DNA of 64,000 nt from Pestalotiopsis fici W106-1 (taxonomy: Eukaryota; Ascomycota; Sordariomycetes; Amphisphaeriales; Sporocadaceae): the NCBI RefSeq assembly GCF_000516985.1, contig NW_006917106.1, positions 245,024-309,023 on the forward strand. The letters are read 5' to 3'. The translations under genes and the position numbers were made by a program. Shown here piece after piece: positions 1-10,160 of this stretch (position 1 is its first letter; each line of letters starts with the position of its first letter). The notes under the pieces are model-generated. The model did not search any database. It was given only the letters and a program-made list of their open reading frames with translations, and had not been told where the DNA came from.

Positions 1-275
1 AGAAAGAAGCGAAAGAATGTGGATGGAAGGATGCAAGAAGCATGGAAGCGAAAAACACAAGTCCGAAAGATGCACATGCTACCTCGTACCTACCTACAGG
101 ACACAACCCACACCCTCTCTAGCTGTCCAACATTTACCTCCTTACCTACCTACCTAAGCTATCTGTCCACTACATACCTATACTCCCCCATGCTACCTAG
201 CACCCAAACACACTCACATGCGCGCAACCACTCTCGTTGCATTGATGATTAACATGTTGGGGCCCAAACCTATAG
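1..275. other. Left edge: probable long intron or 5' region of the Zn2Cys6 gene
   Basis: No credible coding frame is seen here. It contains repeated tacc/ctac tetranucleotides (about 125-190) and a plausible branch point (tgattaac, 246-253) before the acceptor ctatag, which fits an intron over 250 nt long. Confidence 0.4.
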
Positions 276-2103
276 GAAGCGCAAGATCAAGTGCGACGAG
301 GCAAAGCCTTGGTGCTTCCGATGCACTAGCACAAGTCGCCGGTGCGAGGGCTACAAGACGTCCGAGGTACAATCTACTATTGCCAGCCGCCAGAGCTCCC
401 TCTTGCGTTCCGCCTCTGCGTCTACCTCTGCAGCTGCAGCTGCATCCGCAACGTCGCCCTTATCCGAAGGTCTCCTCGATACCAGACTTGCCAATAGCAT
501 TGACGAACACAAGGCATTCCACGCCTTTCTCCACAGTGGTACCTTCACTCTAGGATGTTCATCAGATATTGACCTGGTAAGCAATTTCTGGTGTCATCTC
601 TCCCTTTTTCACGTTGTCTTGTGAGCAAACATTGCCCAGACTGGTGCTGTAAGAAAGCAGGCTTGGACAAGTTGCTTAATAGAGCCACTCCAAACTCATT
701 TGTCCACCAGAAAAGGCAATGACTGACACAAGTCGTCGTAGTGGTGTAGATATATACCACAACTATTCCACACAGAACCAGCCATCCGCCATGCTGGTCT
801 AGCTATTGGATCCCTGCTCTTACAAAATGGATCTATGCGCCTCAAAGAGCAGTCGCCCATCATCAAGGAAACCGGAAGTGGTGGTGATGGAGCCTTTGCT
901 GTCCACCATTACCAAAAGGCCATCCAATCGACTCTGCGATCCATGCAGAGCGGCCGGAAAGACATCAAGCTAGCAGGCATAACTTGTATCCTCTTCTTCT
1001 CAATTGAAGCTCTGCAGGGTCACGAACATGAAGCATTGCAACTTTTCAAACGCGGAAACCAATTCCGGCCCATCTCGAGCTTTGAGGACCCAAATCATGC
1101 CGATCCAATCTTGGCTGGTCTTGAGCAGTCCTTCTCGCGGCTTCACATTCAGTCGTCCATGTTTGAAGGCTCCGTCATCCAAACGACCGAGACGGACGCG
1201 GACCTTGACGGTGCAATCAACTCGACGATACAAGCACAGACCGAATTGTCCAGGTATGTTCCAGTGGCACGTTCAGAGATCCTGTTCTGCTTCTGTCCGA
1301 CTCACGTGACTTTACTTACATGTCTGTGATGTAGCTTGATACTTATCACATGTCGGGCTGTCGAGGAGGGAATTTTCATGAAGTGGATGCCCCAGTTTAC
1401 CCAATTTGTCAACGTAGGCGATATGGATAGGGGGGCCGCTTTGCTCCAAATCCAGGCTCGCGTTCGGCAACTTCGTGAAACCTTGCAGCGGTGGCATACA
1501 CGTTTTCTGGCGTACAAGGAGCAGAGTTCCCGCAAGAGAGAGTCGGTAGAAGAAGCCATCCTGACTGGTTTCCTTCTTTTGCGGTCCGAGTCCATATACT
1601 TTTGGATGGTCGGATGTACAGAGCAGAGCGAGTTGGTGTACGACAGCTGCCTCCCCAGATTCCAAGAAGCAGTAAACAGCGCCGGGCAAATACTGGATCT
1701 CATGCATCGATCGGGTAAAGTTGGACCCTTTTCATTTGAACTGGGTCTCATGCCTCCTCTCTTTGTCATTATTCAAAAGTGCAGAGATCCGCGGGTCCGC
1801 CGCCAGGCTCTTGATCTCCTCAGACGGGCCCCGGCCCAAGAAGGGCTCTGGAACCGTGACATTATAGTTCAGGTCTGCGAAAAGACGATTGAGCTCGAGG
1901 AAGGATCCGATGGCTTCGTCCGTGAAATTCCTCAGGACCGGATTGACATTGAGATACCGGAGGCGATGCGCATCAAACTCGTCAAGGTCGATCTCCGAAC
2001 CACGCTTGAGGATGGGCGCACGGGGGACTTTGTCGACTTCTACTCGCTCCCTCATGGATTCGACCGAGAGTGGTGTATAACCCGTGACTTCTTTGAAGTT
2101 TGA
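276..2103 (+). CDS. Zn2Cys6 (GAL4-type) transcription factor, 5' exon not in window
   Basis: Fungal DNA-binding regulator, presumably nuclear. Visible exons are 276-576, 742-1253 and 1335-2103, joined in frame (about 526 residues, ending FFEV-stop). The first visible exon starts inside the zinc cluster: KRKIKCDEAKPWCFRC followed by RRCEGY supplies the last four of six cysteines. The acceptor ctatag at 270-275 has phase 2 and needs an upstream exon ending in Cys-x-x-Cys-Lys/Arg; I could not find one in bases 1-275, so that exon probably lies before the window. After the zinc cluster come a Ser/Ala-rich linker and the middle-homology start PQLFHTEPAIRHAGLAIG, typical of the large fungal C6 family with a fungal_trans_2-like region. 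The 577-741 intron is the least certain. The gene is followed on the same strand by the old yellow enzyme, so it may regulate the neighbouring redox genes (inference). Confidence 0.8.
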
Positions 2104-2632
2104 CCATCGGGCTCCACCACCCTAAAGCTATGGTTCCAATCCCCGACATGGGATCCCACCAAACTGCCAGGGGATGGCTTCTCAGACCAGGCCTTCTCCG
2201 ATGCGCGGACCTGCCGAGCCTGCCACAAGACCTCTCTTCTCTCCGAACTCCAAAGATCGTCGTCGTCCGTCTACAAAGTACGTACCTACAACTGATAAGA
2301 TCTTCTTGTGCCGTCGGTGCGCTATATTTTTTATCTACCGATCACATCTCATAGGACTGTCTTCGGTCCGATCTCCACATAAACGTTGGACCCTTTGTCT
2401 TTTAGCGCAAAAATGTCAAGAAATAAATATTCAACGGTTGCGACCAGCCAACCGCTATCTTTCTACTAGTATTTAGTAATCAGCCGTGTGGCATAAGAAG
2501 CACAATTGAACAGCGCACCAGCTCGTTGAAGCCAGCAGACGTCTACAACTATTTTTATTCTCATCCATATTTGCTCCTACCGCGCTCACATAATCCCGTA
2601 ACTTGTTATTTTGCTGTCCAAATTTCACAATC
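2104..2632. other. Intergenic, promoter of the OYE gene
   Basis: A 529-base gap between two genes on the same strand. No coding frame or convincing motif; it must hold the terminator of the regulator and the promoter of the OYE gene. Confidence 0.4.
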
Positions 2633-3727
2633 ATGGAGACGACCAAGTTGTTCCAACCCCTGAGCTTGGGGAGACTTGAGCTCAAGCACCGTGTCGTTAT
2701 GGCACCACTTACACGCCTTCGATGCGACAAAGACCATGTAATTCTGCCCATCGCTAAGGAATACTATGCTCAACGCGCTTCTGCCCCGGGCACTCTTATC
2801 ATTGCCGAGGCGACGATGCCTTCGCTGAAGCACGGCTTCGGTGATCACACCCCGGGAATCTGGTCGGATGCACAAATCAAGAGCTGGAAGGAGATTACGG
2901 ATACTGTACACGACAAGGGCTGCTTCATGTATTTGCAGATTTGCCTACCCGGTCGCGCCGCGGCAGAGGGGTATGAGTGCCTCAGTTCGAGCGCGGTCCC
3001 GATCGACGCGCAGAGCCGCGTGCCCAAGGAAATGAACGAGGAGGAGATCCAAGAGGCCATTGACATCACTGTTAAGGCCGCAAAAAATGCCCTTGTGGCC
3101 GGCTTCGATGGAGTCGAGCTTCACGGCGCCAACGGATACTTGATCGACCAGTTTATTCAAGACAATTGCAACCAGCGCACGGACAAATGGGGAGGCTCTG
3201 TTGAAAACAGATCCAGGTTCGCCTTGGAACTAGTGGCTGCCGTGGCCGAAGCCATCGGATCTGATCGTCTTGGCCTGCGCCTCAGCCCATGGAGCGAATT
3301 CCAATCAATGAAGATGAAGGAGCCTGTGCCGCAGTTCTCCCACTTGGTCCGGGAGTTGAAGAAGTACAAGCTGGCCTACCTTCACCTTATCGAGTCGCGC
3401 GTCAACAATTGGGCGGACAAGGAAAAGACAGAGGGGATTGACTTCCTCATCGACATCTGGGACAACCAGTCACCAGTGCTCGTTGCGGGAGGCTTCAAGT
3501 TGGATTCGGCAAAGACCGCGGTTGACAGCGAGTACGCAAAGTATGACACCGCTGTCGTCTTTGGTCGCTACTACCTGTCGACACCCGACCTTGTCTTCCG
3601 TCTGCAGCATGGTCTGGAGCCCAACCAGTATGACCGCAACACTTTCTACACGCCTGTGCAACCCGAAGGCTACTTAGACTACCCATTCAGCAAGGAGTAT
3701 GAGAGCGCCGCCAAGGGCCAGGCATAA
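2633..3727 (+). CDS. Old yellow enzyme family NADPH-dependent ene-reductase
   Basis: Single-exon protein of 364 residues, the usual OYE length. It should be a cytosolic FMN enzyme reducing activated C=C bonds. The start METTKLFQPL follows ttcacaatc; an upstream in-frame non-ATG extension was ignored. Visible motifs are APLTRLR near residue 24 (FMN binding), HGANGYLIDQF at 164-174 (substrate-binding His and Asn and the proton-donor Tyr of the family), RTDKWGGSVENRSRF at 182-196, GLRLSPW, and AGGF plus VVFGRYY near the C-terminus (FMN phosphate site). The segment that is usually Q-x-W-x-x-GR reads LQICLPGRAA, so Cys104 stands where OYE1 has Trp116, which may change substrate orientation. It lies downstream of the Zn2Cys6 regulator and is convergent with the P450. 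Fungal relatives often act in secondary metabolism, for example EasA in ergot alkaloid clusters. The actual substrate is unknown. Confidence 0.93.
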   Translation: METTKLFQPLSLGRLELKHRVVMAPLTRLRCDKDHVILPIAKEYYAQRASAPGTLIIAEATMPSLKHGFGDHTPGIWSDAQIKSWKEITDTVHDKGCFMYLQICLPGRAAAEGYECLSSSAVPIDAQSRVPKEMNEEEIQEAIDITVKAAKNALVAGFDGVELHGANGYLIDQFIQDNCNQRTDKWGGSVENRSRFALELVAAVAEAIGSDRLGLRLSPWSEFQSMKMKEPVPQFSHLVRELKKYKLAYLHLIESRVNNWADKEKTEGIDFLIDIWDNQSPVLVAGGFKLDSAKTAVDSEYAKYDTAVVFGRYYLSTPDLVFRLQHGLEPNQYDRNTFYTPVQPEGYLDYPFSKEYESAAKGQA

Positions 3728-4187
3728 ATTATCTCACCACGTCTGGGCAATATAGAGGTTGCCATTATTCAAGCATAATTCATAAACATATACTATTACG
3801 ACTCCCTACAACGCTGGTCTTTGGTTCTAGAGAGCCCGAGCAACACTTCATATCATTACGGTTTACTAATAAGAGAAGGAAAAGGGCCAGAGCTTATTTA
3901 GACATTAACTAGAATTAGAAATCTCGCAGCTAAATCATGTGGGATTTCCATCATGAGTTGAAAAATAAGCAGCAGTAATTACTTTAAAATTGTGGTCCCA
4001 TTCAATAGATTGACCATAAAAGTGATTTTATATACACCTTGCTCTATCTCTCTCTAAGTCTACGTCTAAAGGGTATGTTTCGTCTAAAAAGAAAAAGCGA
4101 CTGGCCTATCTCTGAACGCCAACCTATGCAACAATCAAAATAGATATAGTAGAATCCCCGAAGGACAAAAGGATATGCGAGGCCAGA
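3728..4187. other. Intergenic between convergent OYE and P450 genes
   Basis: AT-rich shared 3' region of two convergent genes. No coding frame or distinct structure seen. Confidence 0.4.
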
Positions 4188-6364
4188 CTAGCCGCTCTTG
4201 GCTGGCCACTTGACACGTCTCTCTGCTCTGACGTACAAGTTCATGGGCCTGATCAACTGGAACATGGGGTCATATTCGAGCGGGCCATCGCTAGCCAAGC
4301 TGAAGTTGTACCTGTATATGAGCTTGGGAAGGAAGACCTAGGACAGTTGATTAGAATACAGTCATGGCATATTTGAAAGAGAGGATTTTCTGCCTCGGCG
4401 CAGACTCACCTTGACTTCTTGGAGCGCAAAGTTGAAACCGATACACATTCTTGGACCTGTGGCGAAGGGAATATAGGACGCCTGGTGTCGCGACTTGACC
4501 TTCTCAGTGTCCCAACGGTCAGGGTCGAACTGGGTTGGGTTGTCCCACAACTTGGGGTTGTTGTGGATATGGTGCAGGGCGACAACGCAGACCGAGTCCT
4601 TGGGGAGTTTGTAGCCACCCGGCAAGATCATGTCGACCTTTGAGGTTCGTGCAGGTTGGTAGCTAGGGTTGTGGCGTCGCTGAGTCTCCTTGACATACTT
4701 GTCGAGGAAGGTGAGCTTTTGCGTCAGCTCAGCCGTGATCTGTGTGTTCTCGTCGAATCCATTGTCGATCAGCTCCTGCAGGAGCCGCTCCTGGTTTCCA
4801 GGATAGGCGACGAGGCCATAAAGTAGCCATGAGAGCAGCGAACTGGTAGTTGTGAATCCAGCACCCGTGGCCACGACCAGCGGCTCCATGATCCTGTTAG
4901 CCGGGAGTTTGTTGCCCTTGGAGTCTGTTGCGCGAAGAACATAGTCGACCATGTTCTCTGCCTTGACTGCAGCCTCTTGGAGCTCCAAATCTTCAATACC
5001 CTTTGAGGCAGCCTATCAAGTCTCAGAGTTAGTGGGTCGGTCCAGACTCAAATGATGCAAAGATTGCAACATTAGACGAGGGACACAGAGACTTACATTG
5101 ATCGACTCCTGGACCATCTCGACGATTCTCCCTCTGCATCACCATATATCAGCACCGTGTTTCCAAGGCGGCGGTTTGGATACTTACCTGGCATCGCGGA
5201 GCTGCTTGGGCGCGCCAAACGGCATGTGCGCATACCAACTTCCCATGGACGTGACCTTCTTGTTCAGACTAAGAGATTGTGCGATTCTAAAAACCATCTC
5301 GTGCAATGGGGCGTCTGGGGCCGTGAAGTGCTTCATATCAAGTCCCAAGACAAGTTTTCCAACACTACAAGGAGAAAATGTCAGTAAAGGTGCAAAAAAA
5401 AAAGATCAGGCGGGCTCGCGTGAATATGGGCAGAAACCTACGCTTGCGATCCCAACTTCAGCATGTAGGGATAAACGTTCCAAGCCTCGTCTCTCTCATC
5501 CAATTCATCAAACACCTTGAACGCATCTTCTATCGTCTTCTGCATGGTTGGTGCATAGTGGCGGACGGCCTTGGGTCCGAAAGCTGGAGGCAGAAACTAT
5601 TGGATTGTCAGTCGCCGGTTCCAAGTCGTTGGATGAATTGAAATAGCGTACCTTGTGGGCAGTCCTCCACTCCTCTGTGTCAGTATCGCCGAGAAAGACA
5701 CCAGATTCTGGGTTCTTGATGGGATGCAGCGGGTGACCGGGAATAATGTTCTAGATGTTATAATCATTAGCTTTTCTTCTTCTTTCCCCTTCCCGTTCCT
5801 TTTGGGGGCCAGCTCAATTAGTCTGCCAGGAATTGCATAATCTTGTGCTCACCTTGGTGAAAAAGTCACTCTCGCTAAAAAAGATAGATGCGAGGACAGG
5901 GTCGTTTGTGTGGTACACGACGCTACCCAGGTTTGTCGTCTTGATCAGCGGGCCGTACTGTTCGAACAGTCGCTGGTGGTTTCCGAGATGGTCCGGATAG
6001 ACTTCAAAGTAGTTGCCAATATAGGGCAGACCCGCTGGGCCGGGAATCTCACGAACAGCCTTGCCGTCGATGGATATGGCAATAGGCTCCTCCACAGCAC
6101 GCACATCGGCCAGTGTGGTCAAGGCAACATTGTCTTTTGACGCGAAGCCGACTCCTAAGTTATACGCACGCAAGGTCAGCAAAGTCCATCGAGGAGTGGT
6201 TCATGGCACGCAAGTCTCATCGTACCAGAAGACTGCACAATGGCAAAGTGAGCAGCAATTGTATGTTTCAAATCATCTTCGTCGGCCACTGAAGAGATGT
6301 CGATCTCCTTGGAGGACGTCAAGGGGTCCTCCCCGAGCAGATAGAATTGTTTGCTGGCAGCCAT
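4188..6364 (-). CDS. Cytochrome P450 with a non-anchor N-terminal extension
   Basis: Eight exons, all with GT..AG borders: 6364-6226, 6154-5853, 5750-5652, 5596-5442, 5364-5188, 5133-5097, 5012-4410, 4337-4188. They give 553 residues. P450 hallmarks are the I-helix GAGFTTTS (about 353-360), the ExxR motif ETQR (about 412) and the heme loop FATGPRMCIG with thiolate Cys near 493. The proline-rich hinge IPGPAGLPYIGN lies near residue 95. The preceding 90 residues start MAASKQFYLLGEDPL and contain no hydrophobic anchor. Their pattern (beta, beta, helix DEDDLKHTIAAHFA, beta, then PIAISIDGK) resembles a ubiquitin-like beta-grasp fold (inference). The protein is therefore probably soluble or peripherally bound. 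The redox partner is not encoded in the same chain; the b5/b5-reductase fusion encoded next door, divergently transcribed, is a candidate. The substrate is unknown. Confidence 0.92.
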
Positions 6365-7903
6365 TATGCTTTACTTGAGCGGTGTACAAGAAAGGCAATG
6401 AAGTCGTATTGAGATAGATACCAGATACACCAAAAATTCCCTCGAGACCACAAAGACTCTTCCGCAGGCATTATAAGAGATATTTAAACTATTCACCTGA
6501 TACGTACCTAGCAGCGGCAAACTTCCTGTTGTTCGTCAGTGGTACTACTACGAACTAGTTTCTAGGTAAGGGGGCTCCAGTCCTTCGTCCTGACCTCAGT
6601 GGAGCTGGTGCCGAGCCGAGGCAAGCAGAAATTTATTTACGACTAGGGGCGGAGGACCCGGTGTTGATAAGACGACACGACATGGTCAAGGGGAAAGACC
6701 GTCGGTGTTTATGAAGATGATATCCATCAACGGCTCCGACGCGCATTGCAGGAGAGGGACAAAAGTGAAGGAGTCCACAACTTATCCTACCACAATCAAT
6801 AGGGGATGCAGGAATTGTAATTCTATCTGGTACGATCGCGCTCCGAACCCTTCCCACCACGTCAGTGGCTTTCGACGGGGGGGCGCAAGGGGCTTGTTTT
6901 GACGGGTCGTTTTACTCGTGGCTATAGTGGAGCAATACGATCGGCATCAGGCATTTGGCTTGTCCATGCTTGCAGATATTAGCGTATATAGTGCTGAGTT
7001 GGTAATCACAGCATCTCGGACAGCACGTTTTGGGGCATGGCCATCTGCCGGGAGACTGCCAACTCAGGTCTAGACGGGCCAGATTCGGTGGCAGGGGAGC
7101 CTTCGGCTCACGCACACCGTCAGGGGGCCCTGCAACTTTCTACCTTTTGCGGCGGTTTCGGTCGGGAGAGGCGCATGTTCGGTTGCAATGGCTTGAACGG
7201 ACAAGGCGTAGGGCTTAAAGAAAAAGTTCTTTCCAGAATCTTTATCTTGGCGAATGCCGAATGCTGCACGTACTGCGTGTGAAATATGCTCTGCCACCAT
7301 GCCCGGTCGTTACGGAGATACCGGCAAGACATGATATCGCAACATACAATGCTGTATGTACAATGATGAATGGCCTCGCACTTTTTAGTGTCTCTATTGG
7401 AACCACAATTCTTTTTCTGGGAACGCCTCGGTACTCGGAGCGCTTTTTAGCACTAGAACTGCGCTTGCTAAAATACTAGAAATGATTAGTACCGCCAGTG
7501 CTTGTTTGTTAATGCTGTCTAGGTTCAGGTAGTTATGCCGCGAAATCGCCCAGATGGAGCCTTTGAGTTGCCTGTGGCAATCTACGGACCCGCTGAATAT
7601 CGTCGCGAGTTTGCACGAGCCTCGGCATCTCAACCCAGCATCGGCGGAAAAGAGGACTGTGGATATGCGTGAGCACTGAATGGTTGAGCGGTCCATGGTC
7701 TCTTTTACTCTGCCCCCTTGTCATCCCGATCAAACCAGACACGGCGTCTTGTTGCTGGATAGGAGCCTCCTCGTGCCTTTTAAGGCTGCCTTGTCTTTTT
7801 ACTCGAGTTCCAGGAATTAACACTTGATAGTCCTACCTCTACTAAATTCTTGCACAACTATCAGCCAGTCTGTTACAATTCGCTTCTTGCATTTCCCACC
7901 AAG
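6365..7903. other. Divergent promoter region between the P450 and b5 reductase genes
   Basis: About 1.5 kb of non-coding sequence between divergent genes. Short frames exist on both strands but none has a conserved motif or believable composition. As a bidirectional promoter it could co-regulate the P450 and the b5 reductase. I could not identify a specific binding site. Confidence 0.4.
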
Positions 7904-9515
7904 ATGACTGCTGTAACTGATGTCGAGTATACCGCCAAGGAGGTCGCAGCTCATGCGGCCTCTGAGGATTGTTTCATGGTTATCCAGGGCAAGGGTGAGT
8001 CTTCTCGAATCTGTCTGTTTTATTTCTTCTCATAATGCAAGTATGCTGACCTAGATCTCTGAAGTCTATGATGTTACAAAGTACATTCACGACCATCCTG
8101 GCGGAAGTGATATTCTGGTAGACGCAGCGGGAACTGATGCTACTGAGGCGTTTGACAATGCCGGTCACTCAGAGGATGCTTTTGAGATCATGGCGGAATA
8201 TCAAGTTGGTATTTTGAAGGGATCATCCAAAAAGGCTGCACCCAAAGCCGTCAAGCTCATTGCAACGCCAAAGAAGCCCGCCAAAGCACAATCTTCCAGC
8301 ATCGTACCCACGGCGGTTGGAGCTACTGTGATTGCACTTGGCGCACTTGGTTACTACCTGTACCCTCAAATCAGTGGCGGACGTGCTTCGTCAGTTTCAT
8401 TTTCGCTACCAAAGGCGAGCTGGCTCAAGGCTAGCGGTCCCCAAGCTCAGCGCTTTGGCTTCGTCGAGGGGTTCCTCGTGGCATCCGGAGCCGTCGCGGT
8501 CGCTGGTTCCGTACTTTTCAAGAGAGGCCTGGAACTCCTCGACATGCACGGGGACTTTACAAAATATCCATCTCACCTCAAGTTGCCCAAGCCGGTCAAG
8601 TCGGAGCCGCTGCTGGAGCGTGGTTGGTTGCACCCAACAACATACCAGACTCTGCCACTGGTAGCCAAGATTGAGCTTGCACCCAACACGTACAAGTTTG
8701 TGTTTGAACTTCCAACGCCCCAGACTGTTCTCGGTCTGCCAATTGGCCAGCATGTCTCTATTGGTGAGTTTGTGTATCTGATCCATTTCGTTCTCTGAGC
8801 TAGCTGACAGTATCAAGCGGCCACTATCGACGGCAAGACAGTGAGCAGATCATACACGCCAGTATCGAACAATGCAGACAAGGGGGTTCTTGAGCTTGTG
8901 GTATGTGACGACAACAAAATCCCTATTTTAGCATTCGCAGACAGAGAGTTGTTGAGACACATATGCTAATCGTTCTCACAACCACAGATCAAGTGTTACC
9001 CTGACGGACTTCTCACTGGACGTTACCTGGCCAACCTGAATCCCGGTGATGAGGTCCAGTTCCGAGGACCAAAGGGTGCCATGCGCTACCGACCTGGACT
9101 TTGCAAGAAAATCGGCATGCTCGCCGGTGGTACAGGCATTACACCCATGTACCAGCTCATCCGTGCCATCTGCGAGGACGACCGCGATCTCACAGAAGTC
9201 AGCCTCATTTATGCCAACAGGACGGAAGCCGACATTCTCCTAAGAGACGAGCTGGAGACCATGGCTCGAAAGTACCCACAGAACTTCAAGCTCTACTACC
9301 TCTTGGACCAACCACCGGCCGACTGGCAGTACGGCTCCGGTTATGTCACCAAGGACCTAATGGCCGAGAAGTTCCCTGCACCAAGTGCTGAATCCAAAGT
9401 CCTTCTTTGTGGACCTCCAGGCATGGTGAATGCAGCCAAGAAGTCGCTCCAAGACCTCGGCTTCGAGAAGCCGGCTGCGCTCTCGACTATGCGCGACCAA
9501 ATATTCTCCTTCTAG
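7904..9515 (+). CDS. Cytochrome b5 / NADH-cytochrome b5 reductase fusion
   Basis: Exons 7904-7994, 8065-8763, 8818-8900 and 8988-9515 give 466 residues. Domain order: an N-terminal cytochrome b5 domain (heme His in HDHPGG and in the later NAGHSEDAF), a Lys/Ala-rich linker, a hydrophobic segment (TAVGATVIALGALGYYLYP), a second hydrophobic stretch (VEGFLVASGAVAVAGSVLF), then a reductase module. The reductase shows the FAD-binding SRSYTPVS, the NADH-binding GGTGITPMYQLIR, and LLCGPPGM near the C-terminus. Most fungi carry b5 and b5 reductase as separate proteins; here both ride on one chain, likely anchored in the ER membrane. It would transfer electrons from NADH through FAD and heme to a partner such as a P450 or desaturase. 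Its place opposite the P450 suggests a dedicated electron supply (inference). It could instead serve lipid desaturation. Confidence 0.93.
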
Positions 9516-10160
9516 ACAAGATACCAGCATTCCATTTATAGAGGAACTCGATAGACGGCATATGGTTTAGACGGATTAGAAATGTTATTAGATGGAGCCT
9601 GGTGTCACATGTTGGGAAAATGTACTTTTTGGGGGGCTGTTACTGCGCATTCGCATATCTTTGTCGACATCATCGACATTTCCAACAACAACAACAACAA
9701 CGTTATGATCATCATCACTGGCCGATCTAGGCCTTTTCTTCCTTTTTTTTTCCTCCTCTTTTTTACCCTTGCACTCTATACCCAATGTATATAGGTACAT
9801 AGATCATTCCGGCATAATGAGCGATTGTTCATTAGTTGTGGTCAATCTGGACTAAATAGTACTTTGAAAAGGAATAATAGTATACTTTGATAGACTTGCC
9901 ATCAAAAAGACTCTGATTGGTTCAGGGCTAACTATGGAGAGGCTGTTCCCTATCAGCCCGCTATTCTGGGATCCGAGCATTTTGTCCCCACAGCGGCGCC
10001 ACCTAGAATGCACATCAAGATATCGAGTACTGAAAGTTGTAACGTTGTTTCATCCATGCAAAGCAGCACGGTCAGTCGGATTATGCAGCTACAACAACAA
10101 CAACAACAACGACCACAGTATCCATCCGCATCTGGTGCACAATCACGCGAGTTAAAGAAG
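9516..10160. other. Intergenic with CAA microsatellites
   Basis: Non-coding gap containing two (CAA)n runs, at about 9685-9700 and 10090-10110. The second lies just 5' of the preferred lyase start and would encode a short polyglutamine run if translation began at 10008 instead. Confidence 0.5.

Noticed and set aside
10008..10160. Longer N-terminus of the lyase with a polyglutamine run
   Set aside because: The CAA run is probably 5' UTR microsatellite; the ATG at 10161 has a better context and matches the family start. Not excluded.
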